Assembly: GCA_022767285.1 (NCBI GenBank)
Contig: JALENY010000041.1
Location: forward strand, 28,832-92,831
Direction of reading: 5' to 3'
Source of the DNA: Lachnospiraceae bacterium
Lineage (GTDB): Bacteria > Bacillota > Clostridia > Lachnospirales > Lachnospiraceae
DNA length: 64,000 nt
Translations under genes and position numbers: made by a program
Shown: positions 52,973 through 62,927 of the stretch, piece after piece
How positions within the stretch are numbered: the stretch's first letter is position 1
Layout of the letters: each line of letters starts with the position of its first letter
Notes under the pieces: generated by a model
Seen by the model: only the letters and a program-made list of their open reading frames with translations
What the model was told of the DNA's origin: nothing
The model's database searches: none

Positions 52973-54085
52973 CTATTGCGCAACATAGGTTACTGTTGTC
53001 GGATAACTCTGTTTGCCATTTTCATCAACCAGTACAACACTGAATATATGTTCACCATTTAACATGGAAACAGGTTCGGTATATAAATTGCATTTGCTGT
53101 CGGCAACATCGTCAAATACATAATACGCCGTACAGCCGGCAGGCACCGTAACGGTAATCTTGCTGCCGATATCATAGACACCGGATTCCGGATCCACCTT
53201 CGGCGGGTCGGGGATCGCCAGTGTCACGGTAAAACTCCGCGAGATCACGTTGCCCGGGATTCCTTTTTCGTTGTAAGCGATGGCCTGCACCGTTGTGGTT
53301 CCCTCCGATATGGCTATAGGGCCGCCGTAAATCTCACTCTGTTGATCGGGTATGGAACCATCCGTCGTATAATATACCGTGGTTCCCGACGGGCATTCAA
53401 GCTCAACTTTGATCATTTTCTTATAATTGCCCTCAGAAGTTATAAAGGACGGGTCCGGGCAGATATAAGCCGCGAACTGTTCTTTTATACTATCCTGTTT
53501 GCAGGATTCCATCAGCAGCTTGATTGCATCAAAATCACTACGTTCTTCATAAAGAGCAATAAGTTTTTTATATCCCTGGTCGCTGTCCGGATGGTTATAA
53601 ATAAATGCCTTTAACATTTCAATAGCAAGATCCGTATCGCCGGATGCCAGCGTGATCTCAATGGACAGCAGTTCTGCATCAAAATCATTGGGTTTCAGGT
53701 AGATCGCACGTTCCACATAAACGGCGGCGTTTTCATAATCCTGATTTTCATATGCTTCCAGAGCTTTATCATACTGATATTCATAAGAATTATTATTTTT
53801 ATTTAAAATATAGCAGATGATCAGAACCGATAGAATCATAACAAGCAAAAGCGTCACCAGCGCGATTCGCAGCGGATGCTTTTTCTTCTTTTTCTTTCTG
53901 TACTTCTTCCGCATTTTGCGGTCGATCTCCTCCTGATATGCCTTTTCTTTCGCTTCCAGATTTTCACGGCATTTCATTAGATATTCTACTGAATTATAAT
54001 CCGGAACCAGCTGCACTTCAGCACCGCACTTTGTACAAAACAGTTCACCTTCCGGAATGTCTGCACCGCATTTCTGACATTTCAT
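52973..54085 (-). CDS. Zinc-ribbon, membrane-anchored TPR protein with chitobiase-like C-terminal repeats
   Basis: The 370-residue protein starts with a zinc ribbon (Cys3, 6, 17, 20), followed by a coiled-coil-like Lys-rich stretch, a membrane helix (about 72-94) and tetratricopeptide repeats (about 105-195). Two beta domains near 205-285 and 290-370 resemble the chitobiase/beta-hexosaminidase C-terminal (CHB_HEX) type: GTTVYYTTDGSIPDQQSEIY is characteristic. The ribbon is inside and the rest outside. No enzyme motif is seen. It sits between ftsK and the Nfn pair. Confidence 0.75.
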   Translation of the reverse strand: MKCQKCGADIPEGELFCTKCGAEVQLVPDYNSVEYLMKCRENLEAKEKAYQEEIDRKMRKKYRKKKKKKHPLRIALVTLLLVMILSVLIICYILNKNNNSYEYQYDKALEAYENQDYENAAVYVERAIYLKPNDFDAELLSIEITLASGDTDLAIEMLKAFIYNHPDSDQGYKKLIALYEERSDFDAIKLLMESCKQDSIKEQFAAYICPDPSFITSEGNYKKMIKVELECPSGTTVYYTTDGSIPDQQSEIYGGPIAISEGTTTVQAIAYNEKGIPGNVISRSFTVTLAIPDPPKVDPESGVYDIGSKITVTVPAGCTAYYVFDDVADSKCNLYTEPVSMLNGEHIFSVVLVDENGKQSYPTTVTYVAQ

Positions 54086-54116
54086 CGTTTACCTCTTTCA
54101 TAACCAGAATTTCATA

Positions 54117-56693
54117 TTATAAAAGTTCTTCGATTACCTGTTCAAATTGCTCCATGGACATAAGCACCTTTCTTGGTTTCGTGCCTTCTTCCTCACCAAC
54201 CACACCGGCCTCGCACAACTGATCCATAATACGGGCTGCCCGGTTGAAACCGATTTTAAACATACGCTGGAGCATACCGATCGAAGCTTTGTCTTTTTCA
54301 ATAATAAACCGTCCGGCTTCCACAAAATAAGCATCCCGCTCCGGGCCGCTGCCTCCACCGGTAATTGCAGTTCCTGCATTCGCCGCGTTTATTTTGCTTT
54401 CTATCTCAGTATTATACACCACTTCTTCCGATTGTGAAGATAAAAATTTAGTGACGTCCGAAACTTCCTCATCCGTAATATAGGCCCCCTGAAGTCTGAC
54501 AGGCCTGCTGTAACCCTGAGGGAAGAACAACATATCTCCGTTTCCGAGAAGTTTTTCCGCTCCGTTCATATCCAGAATAGTTCTGGAATCCACTCCTGAG
54601 GATACCATAAAAGCAATTCGCGAGGGCATGTTTGCTTTAATCAGACCTGTGATCACATCAACAGAAGGTCTCTGAGTAGCGATGACCAGATGAATACCGG
54701 CAGCTCTTGCAAGCTGAGCCAGACGACAGATTGCATCTTCCACTTCTCCGGGAGCAACCATCATCAGATCCGCCAGCTCGTCCACAATGATAACGATTTT
54801 CGGCAGTTTCTTCGGCTTGTCTTCCTCGGGTATGTCCGGATCAGCTATCATCATCCGAACCTTTTCATTATAGCTGCCAACATCTCTTACATTGAACTCC
54901 GCAAAGGTATTGTAACGTTCCATCATTTCCGCAACTGCCCAATTCAGAGCTCCTGCTGCTTTTTTGGGATCCGTGACCACCGGAATCAGCAGATGGGGTA
55001 TGCCGTTGTATACACTCAGTTCCACCACTTTCGGGTCGATCATAATCAGCTTTACGTCATCCGGATTGGCCTTGTAGAGCAGGCTTATGATAAGTGTATT
55101 GATGCAGACAGATTTTCCGGAACCGGTGGCTCCGGCAATGAGTACATGCGGCATTTTTGCAATATCCGCCACCACCGTTTTTCCTGCAATATCTTTGCCC
55201 ACTGCAAATGGCAGAGAAGCTTTTGTATGGATAAAAGCTTCCGACTGAAAGAGCTCTTTCAGCCATACAGTTGCCTTTTCCCGGTTTGGTACCTCTATGC
55301 CGACAGCGGCTTTTCCTGGAATGGGAGCCTCAATACGGATATCGCGGGCAGCCAGATTCAGCTTGATATCATTCTGAAGACTAACAATTTTACTTACTTT
55401 CACACCCTGTTCCGGCTGAAGTTCATAGCGCGTTACGGTTGGACCGCAGCTCGCATTCGTAACAACCGCATTGACCTTGAAGCTTCGCAGTGTATCCTGA
55501 AGCTTTGCTGCCGTTTCCCGAAGATACTCATTGGAGTCTCCTTTGTTCCGGTCGCCGATTTTCAGCAGTGAAAGCGGCGGCATCTTGTAAACTTTCTTCG
55601 GTTTTTTCGTTTCTGTATGAATTTCACTCTTTATATTATGTATGTTATTTTCAATCTCTTCTTTGGAAGATCTGGGATTTTTGGATTTGTGCTGGTGCGG
55701 CGCTTCCTGTTCCGGACTGGTCTGATTCTGAGACTCAGCAACCGACTCCACCGGTTTCAGATCCGGGACCGCTGATCCGGGCACATTTGTACTCTCCATT
55801 TCTGTACAGTGCAAATCCGTTTTGCCGATACCGCTTTCCTGGGGAACAGAAAAATCAAAAGGCGGAACTTCCGATTTGTTTCCATCGGTATCTTTCCCAT
55901 TCGGTAGTTTTTTTTCTTCCTGGGGCGGTAAAACGGTATCCAAAGCCCCATCTCCACGGTTGATGAGGAATTCCGGCATTTCCGCCGCATAGGTACGTTT
56001 TGGCTTCTCGATTTCCAGGGGTTCCAGATTCATTTGCTTTTTCCGCTCTTCCTCAGCCTTGCGGGTTCTTTTTTGTTCTTCCCGGCGCTTTTTCTGCTCC
56101 GCTTTTGCTTCACGGTAGATACTTGCACTCTTGCTTCGGAATTGAGAAACCAGCGGACGCTGGGTGAGAATGATGGCCGAAATAATCAGTCCCACCAGGA
56201 TCAGAACATAAGCACCCACAACACCGAAAGCAAAAGAACACACCGTCACAAGGATTCCGCCCAGAAGTCCTCCTCCCAGTTTGTCCTGGGAAGATAAGAT
56301 GTAATAATCACCAATCGCCGTATTCTCCCGATATCCGCCCATCAAGAGCTGCATAAAAGCACATAGAAAGACGAAGAAAAGTGCGCATCCGAACAGTTTG
56401 CGCACAACAAAAGAATTCTCTCTGTTTGCAATATAAAAAGCAGATCCCATAAAAAGCAAAACCGGGAAAATATATGCCATTACGCCAAACATGCCGAAAA
56501 AGAAACCGCTCACAGAATTTCCGATAAATCCTCCGATACCGAAATTACTGATAAACAGCAAAACAGATACGGCAAGTATCACACACAGGATAATCTCCTG
56601 CTTGAGTCCGTTATCCTGCGATACCTGTTTCTTGTTTCTCTTTGATGAGCCTGTTGACTTCGGTTTTGCCAAACTCTTTTTGGCTTTTGCCAT
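54117..56693 (-). CDS. ftsK: DNA translocase FtsK/SpoIIIE
   Basis: FtsK pumps chromosomal DNA through the closing septum or into the forespore. The ATG at 56693 follows AGGAGGAG and gives 858 residues. Four to five N-terminal helices (about 30-190) anchor it, then a charged low-complexity linker (about 200-360). The motor follows with Walker A GATGSGKSVCIN near 522 and IIVDELADLMMV as Walker B. A C-terminal winged-helix gamma domain has GMLQRMFKIGFNRAARIMD for reading orientation sequences. Confidence 0.95.
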   Translation of the reverse strand: MAKAKKSLAKPKSTGSSKRNKKQVSQDNGLKQEIILCVILAVSVLLFISNFGIGGFIGNSVSGFFFGMFGVMAYIFPVLLFMGSAFYIANRENSFVVRKLFGCALFFVFLCAFMQLLMGGYRENTAIGDYYILSSQDKLGGGLLGGILVTVCSFAFGVVGAYVLILVGLIISAIILTQRPLVSQFRSKSASIYREAKAEQKKRREEQKRTRKAEEERKKQMNLEPLEIEKPKRTYAAEMPEFLINRGDGALDTVLPPQEEKKLPNGKDTDGNKSEVPPFDFSVPQESGIGKTDLHCTEMESTNVPGSAVPDLKPVESVAESQNQTSPEQEAPHQHKSKNPRSSKEEIENNIHNIKSEIHTETKKPKKVYKMPPLSLLKIGDRNKGDSNEYLRETAAKLQDTLRSFKVNAVVTNASCGPTVTRYELQPEQGVKVSKIVSLQNDIKLNLAARDIRIEAPIPGKAAVGIEVPNREKATVWLKELFQSEAFIHTKASLPFAVGKDIAGKTVVADIAKMPHVLIAGATGSGKSVCINTLIISLLYKANPDDVKLIMIDPKVVELSVYNGIPHLLIPVVTDPKKAAGALNWAVAEMMERYNTFAEFNVRDVGSYNEKVRMMIADPDIPEEDKPKKLPKIVIIVDELADLMMVAPGEVEDAICRLAQLARAAGIHLVIATQRPSVDVITGLIKANMPSRIAFMVSSGVDSRTILDMNGAEKLLGNGDMLFFPQGYSRPVRLQGAYITDEEVSDVTKFLSSQSEEVVYNTEIESKINAANAGTAITGGGSGPERDAYFVEAGRFIIEKDKASIGMLQRMFKIGFNRAARIMDQLCEAGVVGEEEGTKPRKVLMSMEQFEQVIEELL

Positions 56694-56714
56694 AAAAAGT
56701 CTCCTCCTAAACAA

Positions 56715-57593
56715 TTACAAAAGGAAATTGCCGACAATTGCCGCAATTCCAACTAAAAAACAATAATACGCAAAATAGCGCAGCTTTTTTTTCTGAACCA
56801 GCGAAAGCATCCTGCTGATGCCAAAAGAACCTACTGCACCTGCAAATATCATCCCAACCACGCTGTTTATCACAATGGAACCGGTAATGGCCGGATTACC
56901 TACAGCCTCCCTGATTTCAAAAACCGCAGCACCGAGTACAGCCGGTATGGACATAATGAAAGAAAATTTCACCGCAAATTTTCGATTAAATCCACCCAAC
57001 AGGCATGCAGTCATAGTCGTTCCAAGACGTGAAATACCCGGAAATACAGAAAATCCCTGGCATACTCCAATGACGAAAGAATACCAGACGGGTATATCTT
57101 TCGGAATTTTTTTCCCAATCTCAACGAAATCTACAACCAACAGTAGAATTCCGGTCTCCAAAAGACCAAGGCCTGGAAACAGCAGGGTAACGGATGCCGC
57201 CGACACGGCCTGTCGCATGTAGTAGCCAATTGCCGCAGTTGGAATCGCGGATGCCAGAATCATAACCGCAAATTTTCTGTAATTATTGTCAACCAACTTG
57301 CGATAGCGCCGCTCATCTCCCCGGCTTTTGTTGTGAAAAAAAGTGACCGCATTGAAGCAGATATCATGGATAAGTCGTATCAGTTCCAAAACCATGCGAG
57401 AGATGTCTTTTCGAAAAGCCAGTAAAACCGCAGTCATGGTTCCGAGGTGGAGCAGTACGTGGGAAAAAAGCCGTCCGTCTGCCCCAATGCCGAGAAGCTG
57501 TTCACAGATCGTCAGATGTCCGGAACTGCTCACCGGCAGAAACTCGGTCAATCCCTGAATGACTCCGAGCAAAATAGCTTCCAATATAGACAT
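56715..57593 (-). CDS. uppP: Undecaprenyl-diphosphate phosphatase
   Basis: UppP (BacA) recycles the lipid carrier of peptidoglycan synthesis. The 292-residue membrane protein has GLTEFLPVSSSGHL near residue 14 and the second motif as PGISRLGTTM, where most members have PGxSRSG. The extra loop of about 20 residues (FFHNKSRGDERRYR) is common in Clostridia. The ATG overlaps the yebC stop (TAATG). Confidence 0.93.
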   Translation of the reverse strand: MSILEAILLGVIQGLTEFLPVSSSGHLTICEQLLGIGADGRLFSHVLLHLGTMTAVLLAFRKDISRMVLELIRLIHDICFNAVTFFHNKSRGDERRYRKLVDNNYRKFAVMILASAIPTAAIGYYMRQAVSAASVTLLFPGLGLLETGILLLVVDFVEIGKKIPKDIPVWYSFVIGVCQGFSVFPGISRLGTTMTACLLGGFNRKFAVKFSFIMSIPAVLGAAVFEIREAVGNPAITGSIVINSVVGMIFAGAVGSFGISRMLSLVQKKKLRYFAYYCFLVGIAAIVGNFLL

Positions 57594-58333
57594 TATTCTT
57601 CCTCATCCTCTGCCCAGTTATGATATACATACTGTACATCGTCATCATCATCCAGTAGATCCAGCGTTCTTCTGATATTTTTAATATCTTCTTCCTTGCT
57701 GAGCTCCACATAAGTCTGTGGAATCATGGTAACTTCGGCACTTGCCATGGAAATTTTCTCAGCAGCCAGTGCATCATAGACTGCCTGGAAATCATCCGGA
57801 TCCGTCAGGATTTCAAAGCTGTCTTCTTCCTCAGAGAAATCTTCGGCACCTGCATCCAGTGCGAGCATCATCAGCTCGTCCCCATCCATACCGCACTCTT
57901 CCTTGTCAATAATAATCTGACCTTTTTTATCAAACATGAAAGAAACGCAGCCTTGGGTACCTATGTTTCCGTTTCCCTTGGAGAAAGCACTTCTTACATT
58001 GGCAGCCGTACGGTTACGATTGTCTGTCAGTGTATCAACGATAATAGCAATACCGCTGGGTCCATAACCTTCATAAGTAATGTATTCATAATTTGTCGCA
58101 TTTGCATCACCGGCAGCTTTCTTGATTCCCCGGTCAATGGTGTCATTCGGCATGTTGTTTGCTTTTGCCTTGTTGATCACGTCGCGGAGCTTACTGTTAT
58201 TGGCCGGATCCGGGCCGCCCTCTTTTACTGCAACAGCAATCTCTCTTCCGATTATGGTAAAAATCTTGCCTTTTTTTGCATCATTTTTTTCTTTCTTATG
58301 TTTTATGTTTGCAAATTTTGAATGTCCTGACAT
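57593..58333 (-). CDS. YebC/PmpR-family regulatory protein
   Basis: The 246-residue protein has the YebC pattern: [20 protein letters not shown], then [20 protein letters not shown] and a [19 protein letters not shown] segment. Members bind DNA or act as translation factors for polyproline stalling; which applies here is unclear. The start overlaps the end of the hemolysin-family gene by 31 bases, and uppP follows directly. Confidence 0.92.
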   Translation of the reverse strand: MSGHSKFANIKHKKEKNDAKKGKIFTIIGREIAVAVKEGGPDPANNSKLRDVINKAKANNMPNDTIDRGIKKAAGDANATNYEYITYEGYGPSGIAIIVDTLTDNRNRTAANVRSAFSKGNGNIGTQGCVSFMFDKKGQIIIDKEECGMDGDELMMLALDAGAEDFSEEEDSFEILTDPDDFQAVYDALAAEKISMASAEVTMIPQTYVELSKEEDIKNIRRTLDLLDDDDDVQYVYHNWAEDEEE

Positions 58334-59688
58334 AACTTCTCTCCCTCTTCATCATCCGTTATTCTCTCAACACGGACTTTTTGTATAATATGATTTTCCA
58401 CTTTCAGTATCTGAAAAGAAAATCCCTTTGCACAGACCTCACGGTCTTCCATGCTGGGAATATGATCCAGCAGATACGTCAAATACCCGTTTAAGGTTTC
58501 GCAGTCATCGTTTTCAAAATCGACCTGCAGAACTTCGCTGACCTGTTCAAGCGGTGTCAGCCCGTCCATCAGTATGCTGTCGTCAAACTGATGAACAATA
58601 AAATCTTCCTCGTCATCGTATTCATCCTGAATATTGCCGACGATTTCCTCCAGTATATCTTCCATGGCAACCAGGCCGGCAGTTTGACCGTATTCGTCAA
58701 CCACGATGACCATATGCGCCTTCTTGTTCTGCATATACTGGAAAACACTGTTAATGTTTCTCGTCTCCGGAACGAACTCCACCTGACGGATCAGATCCGG
58801 AATGTCACAAATGGCAATGTGTCCCATCTGTTTGAACGTCATTTGCTTCATGGCGTCCTTTAAATGAATAATACCGATAATATTATCGATATCTTCATGA
58901 TAGACCGGATATCGTGAGTTGCTCTCTTCCAGCATGATTTTCATAGCATCTTCCAGAAACAGATCGCCGTCAAGAGCCACGATATTTTTCCGGTGTGTCA
59001 TAATATCCCTGGCAACCGTATCTCCGAATTCAAAGATATTCTGGATCATCTCCGCTTCATTTTCCTGAATGACACCCTGCTCATGTGCCTCATCGACCAT
59101 GGAAATGATTTCCTCCTCCGTCACTTCATCCTCATCTTTATGAGGATCAATGCCGAAGATACGAACAATCAGATTTGATAACCGTCGGATCAGCCATAAT
59201 ACAGGTGAAAAAACGATCATGATAAATTTTACAATACCATAGTATCGAAATACCGTTTTTTCCGGATGGTGATTTCCAAGCCTTTTGGGTACCAGATATC
59301 CGAAGGTGAGCAAAATAACAACGGTGCAAATAAGCACTACAATAACCAGAACAGCCTGCAGTGCATACTGGTAAACAGAAATTCCGATTCGTTCGAACCA
59401 TTCCTGAAGCAGAATCAATACACGTTTTACAATAACATCAATTCCTATGTATCCGGTTATAATGCCAAGCAGTGCCGAAACCGCATGGGCGGAATCCTGA
59501 AACCTTCCCGGATAATCCAGCAGTTCCAACAGTTCTTTTGCGTTTTTTTCCCCTTCTTCTGCCTGTTTTTCGATCTCACTCTCGTGTACATTTGACAATG
59601 CACTGCCAAATGCATGGAAAATTGCGTTCAAAATCACAAACAGCACAAATATCACACAGCCCCACAAAGGACTACAGCCATCGTCCAT
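58303..59688 (-). CDS. Hemolysin-family CBS-domain membrane protein (CNNM/CorC type)
   Basis: The 461-residue protein has an N-terminal DUF21 membrane domain with about four helices (residues 1-165), a CBS pair ([34 protein letters not shown]) and a C-terminal CorC_HlyC domain ([18 protein letters not shown]). Relatives are linked to magnesium or cobalt export; the hemolysin name is historical. It has a consensus promoter inside the end of mazF. Confidence 0.9.
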   Translation of the reverse strand: MDDGCSPLWGCVIFVLFVILNAIFHAFGSALSNVHESEIEKQAEEGEKNAKELLELLDYPGRFQDSAHAVSALLGIITGYIGIDVIVKRVLILLQEWFERIGISVYQYALQAVLVIVVLICTVVILLTFGYLVPKRLGNHHPEKTVFRYYGIVKFIMIVFSPVLWLIRRLSNLIVRIFGIDPHKDEDEVTEEEIISMVDEAHEQGVIQENEAEMIQNIFEFGDTVARDIMTHRKNIVALDGDLFLEDAMKIMLEESNSRYPVYHEDIDNIIGIIHLKDAMKQMTFKQMGHIAICDIPDLIRQVEFVPETRNINSVFQYMQNKKAHMVIVVDEYGQTAGLVAMEDILEEIVGNIQDEYDDEEDFIVHQFDDSILMDGLTPLEQVSEVLQVDFENDDCETLNGYLTYLLDHIPSMEDREVCAKGFSFQILKVENHIIQKVRVERITDDEEGEKLCQDIQNLQT

Positions 59689-59732
59689 ACATTTTCTCCT
59701 TAAAAATATCGTTTTTTACCCATTACCATAGA

Positions 59733-59761
59733 AATATACCATTTTCGCGCCTGTTCGTCAA
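59733..59761 (-). promoter_or_regulatory. Sigma-A promoter of the hemolysin-family gene
   Basis: On the minus strand TTGACG (59756-59761), a 17-base spacer and TATATT (59733-59738). The -35 overlaps the mazF stop codon. Confidence 0.75.
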
Positions 59762-60111
59762 GAATATGTAGGCAGTTCCAGACTGATGCTGAGCGCTTTA
59801 TTTACTTTTTGCAGCACTTCTCCATCCAGATGGCATACTTTGTCTTTCAGACGCCGTTTGTCTATGGTACGAAGCTGTTCCAGCAGAATAACGGAATCTT
59901 TTACAATGTCACACTGGGATGTGCTCAGTTCGATATGGGTCGGCAGTTTTGCTTTATTCATCTTCGATGTAATAGCGGCACAGATCACCGTTGGACTGTG
60001 GCGATTGCCCACATCATTCTGAATAATGAGCACCGGTCGTATTCCACCCTGTTCGCTTCCCACAACAGGTCTCAGATCTGCGTAAAAAATATCCCCTCTT
60101 CTAATTACCAA
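59758..60111 (-). CDS. mazF: MazF/NdoA-family mRNA interferase
   Basis: MazF cuts mRNA at short sequences under stress. Starting with TTG at 60111 (GGAG ten bases before) gives 117 residues matching Bacillus NdoA in length and start. [50 protein letters not shown] and [16 protein letters not shown] are all present, so the toxin looks intact. No antitoxin gene lies between it and alr, unlike alrA-ndoAI-ndoA in Bacillus. A long inverted repeat fills that gap. Confidence 0.93.
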   Translation of the reverse strand: MVIRRGDIFYADLRPVVGSEQGGIRPVLIIQNDVGNRHSPTVICAAITSKMNKAKLPTHIELSTSQCDIVKDSVILLEQLRTIDKRRLKDKVCHLDGEVLQKVNKALSISLELPTYS

Positions 60112-60126
60112 AATATTCACACTCCG

Positions 60127-60193
60127 ATTTCATACAAAGATATAGCCTTAGTATTTCCATATCTGTCGGGTGTATGCGAATTGTGTATGAAAT
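60127..60193 (-). repeat. Inverted repeat filling the alr-mazF gap
   Basis: ATTTCATACA (60127-60136) and TGTATGAAAT (60184-60193) are a perfect 10-bp inverted repeat with a 47-base spacer; an inner AGATAT/ATATCT pair lies within. It begins right after the alr stop and ends just before the mazF ribosome site, so it would fold in the mRNA. No open frame for an antitoxin fits in it. Confidence 0.7.
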
Positions 60194-61357
60194 TTAAAAA
60201 TAATCTTTCTGTGCGACCAGTTCCCCTCGGTAAAAATAGTTTCTCGGAACACGCTTTGTTATGTCGCAGACAAACTCATAATGAAACCGTCCGGACAGAT
60301 TTCCAAGTTCCGCTGCCGTGATACCGTTTTCCCCGCTTTTTCCTAAAAGAACCACCTCATCTAGTTCCCTTGCATCCGGGATGTCAGATACATCGACCAT
60401 GAACTGATCCATACAGACACGACCGAGAATCGGCGCTTTTTTTCCTCGGATCAGCACATAACCTTTATTGGAAAGCTGCCGGGGATACCCGTCCGCATAT
60501 CCAACCGGAACCGTTGCCACCATCATGGACTTTTCAGTCTTAAAGGTACCGCCGTAACTGATTTCCACACCAGGTTCTACTTCTTTAATATATGCAATGT
60601 GGCTCTTAATGCTCATAACCGGCTTCAAATCCACCGGTTCTGTCTCAACTTCGTCCGAAGGATACATGCCGTAGATGCTGATGCCCGCACGCACCATATC
60701 CAGATTTGCCTCCTTTATGCGAATCAGGCCGGCACTGTTGCTGCAGTGACAGATGGGAATCGAAAGACCTGCCTCTTTTGCCATAGTCACAAAATGATTG
60801 TAACAGTCCAACTGATGGTATGCAGGTGCAGGATCTGTCTCATCCGCTCTGGCAAAATGGGTGAAAAGACCCTCTACGGTAATTCCCGGCAATGCTGCAA
60901 TATCCAACATTTCCTGTATGCTTTCCTCACAGGGTTTAAATCCGATCCTGGTCATACCGGTGTCCAGAGCAAAATGGATTTTAACTTCCTTTCTGCATGC
61001 GACTGCAGCTTTTGACAGTTCTTCTGCCATATCTTTTTTGAATACACAGGCACGGATCCCATGCTCCGCAATTTCCGCATAATGCTCCGGGAAAGCATAT
61101 CCCAAAAGCATGACCGGCTTCTTTATGCCGTTTTTTCTAAGAGTCAATGCCTCTTCTGCAGTGGCCACAGCAAATCCCCAGAGATATTCTTTGGGTTCCA
61201 TGAGCTTTGCAATGGGCACAGCGCCGTGCCCGTATCCATCAGCCTTGATCACAGCCGCCATTTTAGTTCCTGTTTTTAAATTCGCATGCATCTGCTCAAA
61301 GTTGTATTCTACGGCTGATAAGTCGATATCTGCACATATCCGACTATATTTTTTCAT
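60194..61357 (-). CDS. alr: Alanine racemase
   Basis: Alr makes D-alanine for peptidoglycan. The ATG at 61357 with AAAAGGAG gives 387 residues. The PLP lysine is Lys38 in AVIKADGYGHGA and the catalytic Tyr lies in the VEISYGGTF region. GRVCMDQFMVDVSD is the second signature. It overlaps the end of nnr and precedes mazF. Confidence 0.97.
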   Translation of the reverse strand: MKKYSRICADIDLSAVEYNFEQMHANLKTGTKMAAVIKADGYGHGAVPIAKLMEPKEYLWGFAVATAEEALTLRKNGIKKPVMLLGYAFPEHYAEIAEHGIRACVFKKDMAEELSKAAVACRKEVKIHFALDTGMTRIGFKPCEESIQEMLDIAALPGITVEGLFTHFARADETDPAPAYHQLDCYNHFVTMAKEAGLSIPICHCSNSAGLIRIKEANLDMVRAGISIYGMYPSDEVETEPVDLKPVMSIKSHIAYIKEVEPGVEISYGGTFKTEKSMMVATVPVGYADGYPRQLSNKGYVLIRGKKAPILGRVCMDQFMVDVSDIPDARELDEVVLLGKSGENGITAAELGNLSGRFHYEFVCDITKRVPRNYFYRGELVAQKDYF

Positions 61358-62852
61358 AACAATCTCCTTTTGTATCTCCAATACGAAAATATTTCAGTTC
61401 TTCGATCAAATCTCCTGCCATCATATAGCCGGGGCCTGTCTTTTCGCTGCATTGATCTCCCAGTTTTCCATGGAGCCATACTCCCAGCGCACCGGCTATG
61501 GTATAAGGTGTTTTCAAAGCCAGAAGGCCTGCAATCACCCCACACAGCACATCTCCGGATCCGGCTGTTGCCATACCGCAGTTTCCGGTACGGTTGATAA
61601 AGGCTGTCCCATCCGGCAGGGCCACACAGGTTCTGGAATCCTTCAGCACGCACTGAACCCGGTACTTCCAGGCGAAGCTTCTCGCCGTATAGAGTACCCT
61701 GGGCTGAATATCGTCGATCCTGCAGCCGCACAGACGGGCCATTTCTCCAAGATGCGGAGTCAGAATGACCGGTCCTTTGGTCTGAAGCAAAAAATCCCTG
61801 CGTGTACTTAAAAGATTCAGTGCATCCGCATCAAGAACCATAGGGTGGGTACCGTGCTCTAAAACAAGATCAAGAAGCATGGATGCTGTTTCGCTCTGAC
61901 CCAGTCCGGGACCCATTGCCACCGTATCTGCCCACTTCAGTCCCGCCATCAAAGCCTCTTCTGCTTCCTGTTTTGTGGCGTACACAGAAAGCATGGCTTC
62001 CGGTATCTTTTTCTGCAGGATATCCCGGTTAGCAGCCGGAGTCAGAATCTTTACCATTCCGCATCCGCAGCGCATAGCGGCATGGGCGCTCAAATATGCG
62101 GCACCCGCCATTCCTTCTGATCCTGCGATCAAAAGAATCTTTCCGAAACTTCCCTTATTACCGCCCTCAGACCTTTGCGGAACCTGTTTCAGATCCTCTC
62201 TTTCCAGATAAAAGGTATCGGGTTTTTCCATAGGTGTTTCTTCATAAATTCCGATATCACAGATTTCAAGTTCACCGCAGTACTCACAGCCGGGTCGCAA
62301 GAGCTGCCCGGCTTTTGCAAAAGCAAAGGTAACCGTCTTATCCGCCCTTACCGCGGTTCCCAGCACCTGTCCGGTATCAGAATCAATACCGGACGGCACA
62401 TCCACCGCGATCACAAAAGCCTCTGTCCGGTTGACCAGCTCTGCGGTTTCCGCATAAATTCCCTCAATCTCTCTGGACAGGCCTACACCGAAAAGTGCAT
62501 CCACTATAGTAGTATATTCAGACCACTGCGGGTTATTAACCCATGTTACGCCATAAGAGCGGGCAATTTCCTCCTGAAGGGCGCAATCCGGTGATTTCCG
62601 GTGACTTGAGTCCGGCTGATAAATCTGAACCTTGTATCCCTTCATTTTCAGGATTCGGGCCACAGCAATTCCGTCACCCCCGTTATTTCCGGTTCCACAG
62701 ACAACCAGCACCTGTTTTCGTTTTTCTTCCGGTATGGCGTTGACCACAGCCAGCGCAGCCCGTTCCATCAGCACCAAAGAGGGGACATGATGGTTTTCGA
62801 TGGCATTGGCATCCAGTTTTTTCATAAGAGATGCAGTTACCACACGTTTCAC
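61344..62852 (-). CDS. nnr: Bifunctional NAD(P)H-hydrate epimerase / dehydratase
   Basis: Nnr repairs damaged, hydrated NAD(P)H. The 502-residue protein joins the YjeF_N epimerase domain (GTGNNGGDGIAVARIL, residues 53-68) and the C-terminal ADP-dependent dehydratase of the ribokinase fold (TGNCGMATAGSGDVLCG). It starts with GTG behind GGAGGG. It follows the rex terminator and couples to alr. Confidence 0.95.
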   Translation of the reverse strand: MKRVVTASLMKKLDANAIENHHVPSLVLMERAALAVVNAIPEEKRKQVLVVCGTGNNGGDGIAVARILKMKGYKVQIYQPDSSHRKSPDCALQEEIARSYGVTWVNNPQWSEYTTIVDALFGVGLSREIEGIYAETAELVNRTEAFVIAVDVPSGIDSDTGQVLGTAVRADKTVTFAFAKAGQLLRPGCEYCGELEICDIGIYEETPMEKPDTFYLEREDLKQVPQRSEGGNKGSFGKILLIAGSEGMAGAAYLSAHAAMRCGCGMVKILTPAANRDILQKKIPEAMLSVYATKQEAEEALMAGLKWADTVAMGPGLGQSETASMLLDLVLEHGTHPMVLDADALNLLSTRRDFLLQTKGPVILTPHLGEMARLCGCRIDDIQPRVLYTARSFAWKYRVQCVLKDSRTCVALPDGTAFINRTGNCGMATAGSGDVLCGVIAGLLALKTPYTIAGALGVWLHGKLGDQCSEKTGPGYMMAGDLIEELKYFRIGDTKGDCYEKI

Positions 62853-62869
62853 TTTTTACCCTCCTTCCC

Positions 62870-62909
62870 GGCAAACAAAGGAGACAGTGCCGAAATCAGC
62901 GCTGTCCCC
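62870..62909 (-). terminator. Terminator after rex
   Basis: On the minus strand GGGGACAG and CTGTCTCC enclose a 14-base loop with extra GC/GC pairing and are followed by TTTGTTTGC. The T run is broken, so it may be partly leaky into nnr. Confidence 0.65.
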
Positions 62910-62927
62910 ATCAATCCGGTACAATTT

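Noticed and set aside
51995..53062. 355-codon plus-strand frame
   Set aside because: It is fully antisense to the NfnA-like gene and flanks, with unnatural composition.
54690..55571. 293-codon plus-strand frame
   Set aside because: Antisense to the FtsK motor domain, whose motifs are unmistakable.
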